A stretch of DNA of 64,000 nucleotides from Deltaproteobacteria bacterium (GTDB lineage Bacteria; Myxococcota; XYA12-FULL-58-9). A program made the translations under genes and the position numbers. The stretch covers positions 1 to 64,000 of the forward strand of contig JACRCV010000007.1 of NCBI GenBank assembly GCA_016218825.1, in the 5' to 3' direction. Within the stretch, counting starts at the first letter, position 1, and each line of letters starts with the position of its first letter. Shown piece by piece: positions 56,694-64,000 of the stretch. The notes under the pieces were generated by a model. The model was not told the origin of the DNA and searched no databases. It worked only from the letters and a program-made list of their open reading frames with translations.

Positions 56694-59600
56694 TCAGCTC
56701 GGTCGTCGGGCGTCGTGTGGCGTCGCGCTCTTCTCGAAGCGCAGCACGTTGTGCGCGAACACCTCCATGCGCGCCATGATGCTCGGCGGGTACGGCTGGC
56801 CGTCGTTCTCGAGCGCGATCACCGGGTAGCCGCGCGCCTTGGCCCACGGGGCGTAGACGCCCTCGATCAGCCGGCCGGGCAGGCAGCCGAAGGGGGCGAT
56901 GATCGCCACCCCGGAGTAGCCGTCTCCCATCGCCATCCGGCCGACCGCGGGCGACACCGTGGCCTCGCTCTCGAGGTCGGGCTCGACGAAGATCTTGCGC
57001 CCCTCGTTGATCGCGGTGTCCATGTCGTCGGGGGCCTCGGGCACGAAGCCGGTGTGCATCAAGGCGTCCTTGAACTTCTTCTCGACGTTGTTCTTCCACC
57101 ACTCCTCGATGTGGTACCAGCCCTCCTCCTTGAGGCCGCCGTCCTTGAGCACCTTCAGCCAGCCGTCGCGCTTCTTGCGCGCGTCCATCAGGAACTTGCG
57201 GGCGTAGTCGGTGTAGTGGAACCACTCCGAGACCCCGGTGACCTTGGGGAAGATCCCCTTGCGGATCAGGAACTCGGAGAGCTCGGCGACCGAGAAGTTG
57301 TCGCGCCGCACGTAGATCTCGCCGACCACGAGCACCTTGCGGATGTCCTCGACGGTGCAGCGCTTCGGCAGCTGCGCGAGCTCCAGCCCGGCGCGCGCCA
57401 ACGCCGCCTCGAACGCCGCCGGGCTCTCTTTGAGGCCGGCGATGACGTTTTGCCACACGCGGTTGAAGACCTGGGTCGCGACCTCGGGGTCTTCTGCGAG
57501 CAGGCGGATGCCGGTGCGGATGTCGGTGAAGTAGTCGCCGGCCAAGATCGAGCGCCAGACGTCCTGGGTGAAGTTCGGGCCGAACTCGCGGTAAGAGTTC
57601 TCCGAGCCGCCCACCAGCACGACGACGTTCTCCCAGCCGAGATCGCGGAACACCTGATCGTAGAACACGTGGTACTGGCCGGTGCGGCACGGGCCCAACG
57701 TCGACGGCACGAAGACCAGGTAGATCTCGCCGGGGCGGTTCGGCGGGTTCGCGTCGAAGAAGCTCAAGATCGAGCCCAACACCAACAGCGCCGGGATGCA
57801 CTCCTTGCCGGAGGCGACGTCGCGCGCCAGCTGCGTCGAGCGGGCGTCGGGGAGCGGCATGTACACCGTGCGGATCCCCTGGCGCTCGGACGCCACCGTC
57901 ATCGCCTCGGCGACCAGATCCCCCATCGACGGCCACACCAGCCGCACCCGGCGGTCGCGGATGTCGATGCGCTCGCCGGTCTCCCGATCGAGGACGTCGC
58001 AGAACTCGCCCTTCATCGCCACGCTGTAACGCCGCGGCCGCTGCGCCACCGGCGGCGGCAGCGCGCTCTTCCGGTAGCTCTCGACGATGTCGAGGAAGGC
58101 CTCGACCCGGGTGTCGAGGCCGGCGTCGGCGGTGTGCGAGTCGATCTCGAGCACCAGGTAGGGCTTCTGCTCCATCAGCCAGCGGACGTAGTGCAGCATG
58201 AAGGAGTCCGGGGCGCAGGAGAAGTTGCTGATCCAGGTGAGGTAGAGGTTCGAGATCTCCTTCACCTTGCGCGCGGCGCGCATGTTCTGTTGCCCGTAGT
58301 ACCAGTACATGTTGGGGACCGACGGGTCGTCGGGCTCGTAGATCATGTCGAAGGGCACCACCGCGACCCCCTGCGACGTGATCTTGCGCGGGATCCCCAT
58401 GTTGGCGTCGCGGGTGAAGGCGTTGTAAGGCCGGCCCAAGAGCGCGACGTAGATCCGATCCGGGTTCTGCCGCATCTCGGCGAGCAGGCGCTCGCCCACC
58501 GCGCGGTAGGCGGCGAGGAACTCCTGGTAGCGGCCGATCGCGGTGTCATAGGCGCGCTCGCCGTCCTTGGCCTTGAAGCCCAGGCGCACCGCGAGCTCGG
58601 CGAACTGCGCCTTGCTCGACTGCCAGCCGTGCTTGAACGACACCACCGGGCGGAGGATGCGCTCGTCGTCGAGGCCGAACGCCTGCCGGGCGAAGAAGGG
58701 CAGGCCTTGGGTCAGCGGGCAGACGCAGGCGTGCACCGGCTCCTCTTCCATCGACGGCATGTCGCGGAAGTGCGGCAAGAACAGGTAGTCGGCGCCGCGG
58801 TTCAAGATGTCCTGGACCGCGCCGTGCGCGATCTCGGCCGGGAAGCAGTAGCTGCTCTCCTGCTTCGCGATCCCCTCGGGTACGATCTCCTGCGACAGCT
58901 CGGCTCGCACTCCCAACGAGTGGAAGAACCAGGAGTAGAACGGCCACAGCGAGTGCACCGAGAACGCCAGCGGCACGCCGACCTTCTTGTCGGTCTTCGC
59001 GACCAGGGTCTCGGGCTTGGGCGCGAAATCGGTGAACAACATCTGATGCCGGAGCTCGGTGTAGTCGATCGCCTGCTCGCGGTTGACGCGGCGCTTCTTG
59101 CGGGCGTTGGTGAACTTGGAGCAGCGACCGCCGAAGGGATACTTCTTGCCGCCGACCTCGAGGCGGCGCACCTCGCAGCGGTTCTCGCACGAGTTGCAGG
59201 TGAAGCTCTCTTTGTAGGTGATCGCCTTCGCCGCCAGCGCCTCGAGCGCGAAGCTCGACTTGGCGAGCGACCCTTCGCTCTCCTTGATCTTCGCGAGGCG
59301 CGCGACCCCGAAGGCGCCCATCAGCTCGGGGTCCGGCGGCACGGTGATCTTGCGGCCGGTGATCTTCGCGAACGCCAGCGGCACCGCGGGGTTCTTGGCG
59401 ACGCCGCCCTGGAGCGTGATGTGGTCGCCGATGCTGCGGTTGCCGACCACGCGGTTGACGTAGTTCAGCACGATCGAGATCACCAGGCCGGCGACGATGT
59501 CCTCGCGCGCCGCGCCCTGCTGGATGGCCTTGCGGATGTCGGAGTTGATGAACGCCGAGCAGTGCTCGCCGAACTTCAACGGCGCCTTGGCGGCGAGGGC

Positions 59601-60968
59601 GATCGGGCCGATCTCGTGCGCCGCGGCGATGCTCAGGTCGCCGGCCGCCGACTCCTCGAGGAACGAGCCGGTGCCCGCCGAGCAGGCCTCGTTCATCGCG
59701 TAGTCGATCGGCACGCCGTTGTTGATCAGGACGTACTTGGCGTCCTGGCCGCCGATCTCGAAGATGGTGTCGACCGCGGGCTCGAAGTAGGTGGTGCCGA
59801 CGGTGTGCGCGATGATCTCGTTGTAGACCCCGGCGGTCTCCAAGAACACGCCCAAGAGCTCGCGCGACGAGCCGGTGGTCGCGACCAACACGATCTTGAC
59901 CCGGGTGCCGCCGAGCTGTCGTAGCACCGCCTCGAGGCACTCGCGCACCGCGGTGACCGGATCGCCGTGGGTGCGGCCGTAGTGCGAGGCCACCACCTCG
60001 AGGGTGTCGTAGCGCACCAGCGCGACCTTGGTGGTCGTCGAGCCGCCGTCGACGCCGAGGATGTACTCGGCGTCCGGATCGAGCTTGCCGCGGATCGACG
60101 GCACGTAGGTGACCTGACTCATCACCTCGGCGAGCGGCGGGAAAGTCCGGTACGAGGACTGGCTGTTGTGCGCCAACAGCTCGCCCACGGACGGCAGCGT
60201 CTTGCCCTGTTCTCTCGCCAGCATCGCGGCCCCGAAGGCCTCGAAGTAGGGGGCCTGCTCCGGGACGACGAACGACAGCTGCGGCCAGGCGTCCTTCAAG
60301 AAGCCGACCAGGAAGCGGTTCTGGGTCACGCCGCCGATCAGCACGATCTCGCCCCGATCGATCTTCGCTTTGGTGAGGAACTCCGAGGCCTTGTCGGCCA
60401 TGACCTTCGACAGCGACAGCGCGATGTCGCCCTTGGTCGCCTCGCCCTTGTTGAGCCGGTGGGTGCAGTCCGACTTCATGAAGACCGAGCAGCGCGCCGA
60501 GAGCTTGTGCACCCGGCAGCCCTCGGCCGCCCGGTCGATGTCGACGATCTTCAGGTTCATGCGCCCGAGCTGCTGGCGGAAGAACTCGCCGGTGCCGGAG
60601 GCGCACTTGTTGCCGGCGTAGTTGCTGATGATCCGGCCGTCGGCGTCGAGGCGGTAGACCACCAGGTCCTCGCCGCCCATCGAGATCACCGCGCGCGGCC
60701 GAAGGCTCAGCGCCGCGAGCCCGGCCTCGACCGCCACCGGTGCGATCACCTCGGGCAGCGCGACGCGATGCCGCCCCTCGGTCCCGGTCACCATCGCTCG
60801 CGCTTGCGGCGCGCGACCGAGGTCCAACGCGGCGTAAAGCTCCGCGAAGGCCGCCTGCAGGTTGCCCTCGTGGGCGACCGCGGCGCTCTGCACCAGACTG
60901 TCGCCGGCGCGGAAGTACGCCTTGACGTTCGTCGAGCCGACATCGAGTCCAAGGAACGCGTCGTTCAT
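56694..60968 (-). CDS. Giant fused acyl-CoA dehydratase activase-type protein (two BadF/HgdC domains plus dehydratase-like C-terminal part)
   Basis: 1,424 aa. Two ASKHA ATPase domains: about 1-270 (FLGLDVGSTNVKAYF, NKCASGTGEFF, SARCSVFMKSDC) and about 305-600 (LGVDGGSTTTKVALV, FEIGGQDAKYVL, NEACSAGTGSFL). Each has the family's paired cluster cysteines. A Cys-rich stretch (CNSCENRC near 615) starts the DUF2229-like region, followed by a 2-hydroxyacyl-CoA dehydratase-like C-terminal half with further Cys motifs (SSYCFPAEIAHGAV, VHACVCPL, SNFSCAPDSFM). Such fusions are widespread in anaerobes and some myxobacteria; their substrate is largely unknown. It starts at ATG with only weak GGTGG upstream. 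It does not adjoin the other dehydratase operon, so this window has two separate ATP-driven radical systems. Confidence 0.88.
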   Translation of the reverse strand: MNDAFLGLDVGSTNVKAYFRAGDSLVQSAAVAHEGNLQAAFAELYAALDLGRAPQARAMVTGTEGRHRVALPEVIAPVAVEAGLAALSLRPRAVISMGGEDLVVYRLDADGRIISNYAGNKCASGTGEFFRQQLGRMNLKIVDIDRAAEGCRVHKLSARCSVFMKSDCTHRLNKGEATKGDIALSLSKVMADKASEFLTKAKIDRGEIVLIGGVTQNRFLVGFLKDAWPQLSFVVPEQAPYFEAFGAAMLAREQGKTLPSVGELLAHNSQSSYRTFPPLAEVMSQVTYVPSIRGKLDPDAEYILGVDGGSTTTKVALVRYDTLEVVASHYGRTHGDPVTAVRECLEAVLRQLGGTRVKIVLVATTGSSRELLGVFLETAGVYNEIIAHTVGTTYFEPAVDTIFEIGGQDAKYVLINNGVPIDYAMNEACSAGTGSFLEESAAGDLSIAAAHEIGPIALAAKAPLKFGEHCSAFINSDIRKAIQQGAAREDIVAGLVISIVLNYVNRVVGNRSIGDHITLQGGVAKNPAVPLAFAKITGRKITVPPDPELMGAFGVARLAKIKESEGSLAKSSFALEALAAKAITYKESFTCNSCENRCEVRRLEVGGKKYPFGGRCSKFTNARKKRRVNREQAIDYTELRHQMLFTDFAPKPETLVAKTDKKVGVPLAFSVHSLWPFYSWFFHSLGVRAELSQEIVPEGIAKQESSYCFPAEIAHGAVQDILNRGADYLFLPHFRDMPSMEEEPVHACVCPLTQGLPFFARQAFGLDDERILRPVVSFKHGWQSSKAQFAELAVRLGFKAKDGERAYDTAIGRYQEFLAAYRAVGERLLAEMRQNPDRIYVALLGRPYNAFTRDANMGIPRKITSQGVAVVPFDMIYEPDDPSVPNMYWYYGQQNMRAARKVKEISNLYLTWISNFSCAPDSFMLHYVRWLMEQKPYLVLEIDSHTADAGLDTRVEAFLDIVESYRKSALPPPVAQRPRRYSVAMKGEFCDVLDRETGERIDIRDRRVRLVWPSMGDLVAEAMTVASERQGIRTVYMPLPDARSTQLARDVASGKECIPALLVLGSILSFFDANPPNRPGEIYLVFVPSTLGPCRTGQYHVFYDQVFRDLGWENVVVLVGGSENSYREFGPNFTQDVWRSILAGDYFTDIRTGIRLLAEDPEVATQVFNRVWQNVIAGLKESPAAFEAALARAGLELAQLPKRCTVEDIRKVLVVGEIYVRRDNFSVAELSEFLIRKGIFPKVTGVSEWFHYTDYARKFLMDARKKRDGWLKVLKDGGLKEEGWYHIEEWWKNNVEKKFKDALMHTGFVPEAPDDMDTAINEGRKIFVEPDLESEATVSPAVGRMAMGDGYSGVAIIAPFGCLPGRLIEGVYAPWAKARGYPVIALENDGQPYPPSIMARMEVFAHNVLRFEKSATPHDARRPS

Positions 60969-61042
60969 GCTGCCACCGATGGTTGAAGCCGGAGGACGAG
61001 CTGCCCCGCCCGCTCTCTATGCTATGCGGGTCGCACCTTACC

Positions 61043-61831
61043 CTACATCGGGGTCACTTGGGAACCTCGCCAGAGGTGATACGCGGAGGCAAGGGGCGTG
61101 ACGCAAGGGGGGCCGTCGGCGGCCCAGATTTCGGGAGGGCGCCTGCCGTCCGGGGGGACGACGACGACGGTCGCGGCGCGGGTGCCGTAGGCGCCGAGGT
61201 GGACGCACGGCGCGCGGCTCGCCGGGGGGCGGTCCGGCTCGGCGGCGGACGTCTGGTCCGGGATCACGTGCGAGGCCAGCAGGTGCTGCAGGTGGTCGAC
61301 CAGGTCGGGGCCAAAGAGACGCCCGATCGGCATCAACGCCTCCTGGACCCACTCCGCCTTGCTGGAGATGCTTCCAAGTGGCCGATTTTCCATAACATGC
61401 AGCCCAGCCTCGAGCTCCGTCACCACCGGGCCCCGAGCGTTCGTCATGTCGACGTAGAACAGCGACCGCGGATCGCCGACCAGGAGCCAGCACGGGTTGA
61501 ACTCCCCCGGCCGCGTCGAGGCCTCGAGGGCCTTGACGCCGTCCGCGGCGCTGTCCTTTGCGGCGAGGAGGAGCGGCAAGAAGCCGCGCGATCGGCGACC
61601 GTGCGGGCTCGGACGGCCGGGCATGTTCGTGAGCCCCGCCACGACCCCGCGCTCGTTCACCGCGAGCCAGGTGCCGCCCGCCTGTTGGTCACGGCCGCCG
61701 AGGATCCGGGGTCGCTGGCGTTGCAGCACCGTCAGCGGCGTCGCCGGACGCGCGTGCAGCTCGTCGCGGTTGGCGGCGACGATCAACGGGGCGTCGGGGT
61801 GGACGCGAAACGCGACGGCGAGCAGGCACAC
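61043..61831 (-). CDS. NRDE family protein (TANGO2-like)
   Basis: 262 aa, normal length. The family name motif is present as AANRDELHARP. Other typical pieces are ILGGRDQQAGGTWLAVNERG, VVAGLTNMPG and a C-terminal YGTRAATVVVV. The Cys at position 2 could serve as an N-terminal nucleophile, as in related Ntn-fold proteins; the biochemical role of the family is not settled (human TANGO2 is linked to haem or lipid handling). GTG 61831 puts that Cys second. It lies between the giant activase and the LPP20-like lipoprotein genes, 21 nt after the latter in the minus-strand direction. Confidence 0.87.
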   Translation of the reverse strand: MCLLAVAFRVHPDAPLIVAANRDELHARPATPLTVLQRQRPRILGGRDQQAGGTWLAVNERGVVAGLTNMPGRPSPHGRRSRGFLPLLLAAKDSAADGVKALEASTRPGEFNPCWLLVGDPRSLFYVDMTNARGPVVTELEAGLHVMENRPLGSISSKAEWVQEALMPIGRLFGPDLVDHLQHLLASHVIPDQTSAAEPDRPPASRAPCVHLGAYGTRAATVVVVPPDGRRPPEIWAADGPPCVTPLASAYHLWRGSQVTPM

Positions 61832-61852
61832 GTGGCAGACCCGGGCGCCGGT

Positions 61853-62620
61853 CTAAGGTACGGCGCCGGCGCCCGTGGGTGGTACGTCGGCGGCGCTCGG
61901 CTGGCCGGGGACCCAACCCTCCGGCACCGCGACCGCGACCTTCACGAAGGTCGCCTTGCTCCTGCGATCGACGAAGACCTCGGCGATCTCGGCGCCGCTC
62001 TGGCGCTCGCTGTGGAGCCAGCGGCCAAGCTCGGCGCGGGCACGGTTCTCGGCGGTGCTGCGCGCCAGCGCCGGGTTCTTGATGCGCTCGGCCCGGCCCA
62101 CCGTCTCGAGGTAGTGCTTGCCGTCGCGCTCGACCACCGCGGCCAGGGTCTTGGCCCACGCCGGCGCCTTGGCCGGCACCGGATCCGGCGACAGCGCCAG
62201 CGCTCCGAGCCCCTGCCAGCCTGCGGGCAGCACCAGCCCGGCCGGGAGCCCCGCGGGGAGCCCGGCGGGGATCGGTCCGGGATCTCCCGTCGGTGCGGGC
62301 GGGTCGCCCGGCGTCGTCGGGGTCGCCGCCAGCTCGACGTTGTTCGCCGCCGGCGTCGTGCCGGGTCCGACCGCGGGCGCGCCACCGGCGTCCGTCGGGC
62401 TCGGGGTCGGCTCGCAGCCTGGGAGCGCGGCCAACAGGAGACCGAGGAAGACCCAGGACCACGTGCGGGAGAATGCGAGCTCGGTCCCCGCCCCACCCGG
62501 GGGAGGGGAGTCAGGGGTGGGGGTGGGGAGCGCCGCGGCAACCGGGGCGCGGGAATCAAAGGAGGACGCACGGGGTCGATGGCGCGCAGCACAGGGGCGG
62601 ATCTGCGCCCCTCGCCCCAC
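61853..62620 (-). CDS. LPP20-like lipoprotein with repeat-derived N-terminus
   Basis: The mature protein is clear: a hydrophobic stretch ends in lipobox AALPGC, then an Ala/Pro/Thr-rich linker and an LPP20-like domain (ARSTAENRARAELGRWL, then FVKVAVAVPEGW). The start is not: no ATG, GTG or TTG lies in frame just before the signal sequence (SRTWSWVFLGLLLAAL). The nearest in-frame GTG (62620) and ATG (62716) lie in or beyond a dispersed DNA repeat, giving an odd extension of 68 or 100 residues before the Cys. I give GTG 62620 as a placeholder. Either a non-standard start is used or repeat insertion has damaged the 5' end. Confidence 0.6.
   Translation of the reverse strand: MGRGAQIRPCAARHRPRASSFDSRAPVAAALPTPTPDSPPPGGAGTELAFSRTWSWVFLGLLLAALPGCEPTPSPTDAGGAPAVGPGTTPAANNVELAATPTTPGDPPAPTGDPGPIPAGLPAGLPAGLVLPAGWQGLGALALSPDPVPAKAPAWAKTLAAVVERDGKHYLETVGRAERIKNPALARSTAENRARAELGRWLHSERQSGAEIAEVFVDRRSKATFVKVAVAVPEGWVPGQPSAADVPPTGAGAVP
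62486..62560 (-). repeat. Two-stem-loop dispersed repeat, copy A
   Basis: On the plus strand it reads stem CCCCGCCCC (62486-62494) with GGGGAGGGG (62500-62508, one mismatch), GGTGGGGGTGGGGAG, stem GCGCCGCGG (62530-62538) with CCGGGGCGC (62542-62550, one mismatch), then GGGAATCAAA. Same order as copies B and C when read on the minus strand. Confidence 0.65.
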
Positions 62621-62685
62621 TCGGGGGCGAGGGGTTGGGGGAGTGGGGGTGGGGAGCGCCGCGGCAACCGCGGCGCGGGAATCAC
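62611..62685 (-). repeat. Two-stem-loop dispersed repeat, copy B
   Basis: On the plus strand it reads stem CTCGCCCC (62611-62618) with GGGGCGAG (62624-62631), GAGTGGGGGTGGGGAG, perfect stem GCGCCGCGG (62656-62664) with CCGCGGCGC (62668-62676), then GGGAATCAC. It is the same direction as copy A, about 125 bp apart. Confidence 0.65.
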
Positions 62686-62728
62686 AGGAGGACGACAAGG
62701 GTGTAGAGACGCGCATCGCAAGGCTCCT

Positions 62729-64000
62729 TCAGTGAACGTCGAAGATCCACGGCATCCTGAGCATCGGGCCGGCGCCGACCTCGGAGGCGAGGCGCGCGCC
62801 GCTCTTGGACCAGGCGAGGACGCGGGCGGACTCGTCGAGGATCTCCGACAGCAACGCCAGCGGGCTCTTCGGCTTCGGGAAGACCTGCAGGCTGACCTCG
62901 GCGTCGGCGCCGACGCCGATCAAGCCCTTGAGCGCGGTCAGCGCCGCCTCGCTGTCGCCGACCTCGTCGACGAGCCCGAGGCGCTTCGCGGCGCGCCCCG
63001 ACCAGACGCGGCCGTGCGCGACCTTGTCCACCGCGTCGTGCGCCAGGTTACGGCCGGCCGCGGTCTTGGTGACGAAGTCCTCGTAGATCCGATCGAGGAA
63101 GGTGCCCATCCGCGCCTTGCGGGCCGCCGCCGGCGGGTCGAGCTGCGAGAAGAAGTCGGCGTTGGGAGTGGCGTCGTAGCTGTCGAAGGTCACCCCGAGC
63201 CAGTGCTCGAAGAACGCGCGCGCCCCCAGGCTGACCGCGAACACGCCGATGCTGCCGGTGATCGTCGCCGACTCCGCGAAGATCCGGTCGGCGCCGATCG
63301 CCATGAAGTAGCCGCCCGACGCCGCGAGCGAGCCCATCGACACCACCACCGGGACGCCGGCGGCGCGGGTCACCTCGATCTCGCGGCGCACCAGATCGGA
63401 GGCGACGTAGGAGCCACCGGGGCTGTTGATGCGGAACAGGACCCCTTTGACCTCGGCCTGGCGGGCGTCGCGGAACGCCTGGGTCAGGGTGTCGGAGCCG
63501 GCGGTCGGCGAGTCACCGCCGCCGCTCTCGCCGCGCATGATCTCGCCGTCGGCGTAGATCAGCGCCACCTCGGGGCCGCGATGATGCAGCTGGCCGGAGG
63601 CCGCGTAGGCGCCGAGCTCGATGAGCGGCTGCTCGCGACCCGCCACCTTCTCGGCCTCGGCGAGCACGCTGTCGAAGTAGCCGAGCTGGTCGACGAGCCC
63701 CTTCTTCGCCGCCTCGTCGGCGGTGAACGGCCCGGCGGCGTACCACTCGGCGACGGTCTCGACCGGGACCTTGCGCCGGGTCGCGAGGTGCAGCGTCAGG
63801 TCCTCTTGAATGTCGTCGACCAGGGCGCGCAGCGCCTCCCGGTGCGGCGCGGTCATCTTCGACTCGGTCAGGCTGTTGGGGGCGTTCTTGAACTCGTAGC
63901 GCTTGTCGACGTGCACTTGCAGCCGCAAGCGCTCGAGCGTGCCCTTGAGAAACGGCACCTCGGCGCGCAGGCCGACCAGGTTCACGTCGCCCGGCGGGCT
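62729..64000 (-). CDS. sppA: Signal peptide peptidase SppA, 67K type (5' end beyond the window)
   Basis: At least 423 aa, cut by the window edge at its N-terminus. SppA is a membrane-bound serine/lysine protease that degrades cleaved signal peptides. The likely catalytic Lys is in YEFKNAPNSLTE and the Ser in SMGSLAASGGYFMA. RINSPGGSYVASDLV and ITGSIGVFAVSLG are typical of the second half. The two-half layout is the 67K type. It is upstream of the LPP20-like lipoprotein gene on the minus strand, separated by the dispersed repeats. Confidence 0.9.
   Translation of the reverse strand, partial: SPPGDVNLVGLRAEVPFLKGTLERLRLQVHVDKRYEFKNAPNSLTESKMTAPHREALRALVDDIQEDLTLHLATRRKVPVETVAEWYAAGPFTADEAAKKGLVDQLGYFDSVLAEAEKVAGREQPLIELGAYAASGQLHHRGPEVALIYADGEIMRGESGGGDSPTAGSDTLTQAFRDARQAEVKGVLFRINSPGGSYVASDLVRREIEVTRAAGVPVVVSMGSLAASGGYFMAIGADRIFAESATITGSIGVFAVSLGARAFFEHWLGVTFDSYDATPNADFFSQLDPPAAARKARMGTFLDRIYEDFVTKTAAGRNLAHDAVDKVAHGRVWSGRAAKRLGLVDEVGDSEAALTALKGLIGVGADAEVSLQVFPKPKSPLALLSEILDESARVLAWSKSGARLASEVGAGPMLRMPWIFDVH

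Overview
The window is about 70% GC by eye, uses many GTG starts and is gene-dense. It encodes PilZ and PEGA domains, a bactofilin, thrombospondin type 3 and MopE-like Asp-rich repeats, Cys-TM-Arg C-terminal tails of the MYXO-CTERM kind, and many lipoproteins. Together these point to a myxobacterium-like member of the Myxococcota (Deltaproteobacteria in the old sense). This is an inference from gene content; there is no rRNA in the window. No tRNA, insertion sequence, phage or CRISPR array was seen.

Layout. 206-5949: two sensor histidine kinases (one starts with a receiver and ends in a GGDEF-like relic) and a FecR-like membrane protein. 6155-20287: a cell-surface locus. It holds two paralogous secreted beta-propeller proteins with nearly identical 5' halves and the same upstream element, a lipoprotein between them, an Ig-like secreted protein, and a coupled 1,944-residue SdrD/beta-barrel protein. 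20337-25522: metH, murI and a ZIP-like membrane protein. 25550-33651: a sulfatase-fold lipoprotein, an SH3-like lipoprotein, a pseudoreceiver-cNMP-TPR fusion, an M20-fold protein lacking catalytic residues, a metallo-beta-lactamase-fold protein and ferredoxin-NADP reductase behind a structured leader. 33642-38255 (minus): a tight five-gene operon for an ATP-driven 2-hydroxyacyl-CoA dehydratase/benzoyl-CoA reductase-type radical system with a flavin reductase and an epimerase-like protein. 38469-46474: membrane proteins, trxB, a TPR lipoprotein, a divergent enolase, a PilZ protein and a bactofilin. 46593-55306: a ChaN-like protein, a PqqD-HlyD fusion behind an operator-like palindrome, a NYN-domain protein, two tiny overlapping genes and a PEGA lipoprotein. 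55448-64000: a LeuA/NifV-family synthase, a giant fused CoA-dehydratase activase-type protein (1,424 aa), an NRDE protein, an LPP20-like lipoprotein and a truncated sppA.

Recurring themes. Several genes have a TAGAAT-like -10 box only 6-8 nt before the start codon, which suggests leaderless mRNAs. Several proteins look like sensing or scaffold versions of enzymes (pseudoreceiver, pseudo-GGDEF, pseudo-M20). A two-stem-loop dispersed repeat occurs three times (once at 51012, twice at 62486-62685), with paired base changes that keep the stems; two of the copies appear to have been built into the 5' end of a lipoprotein gene.
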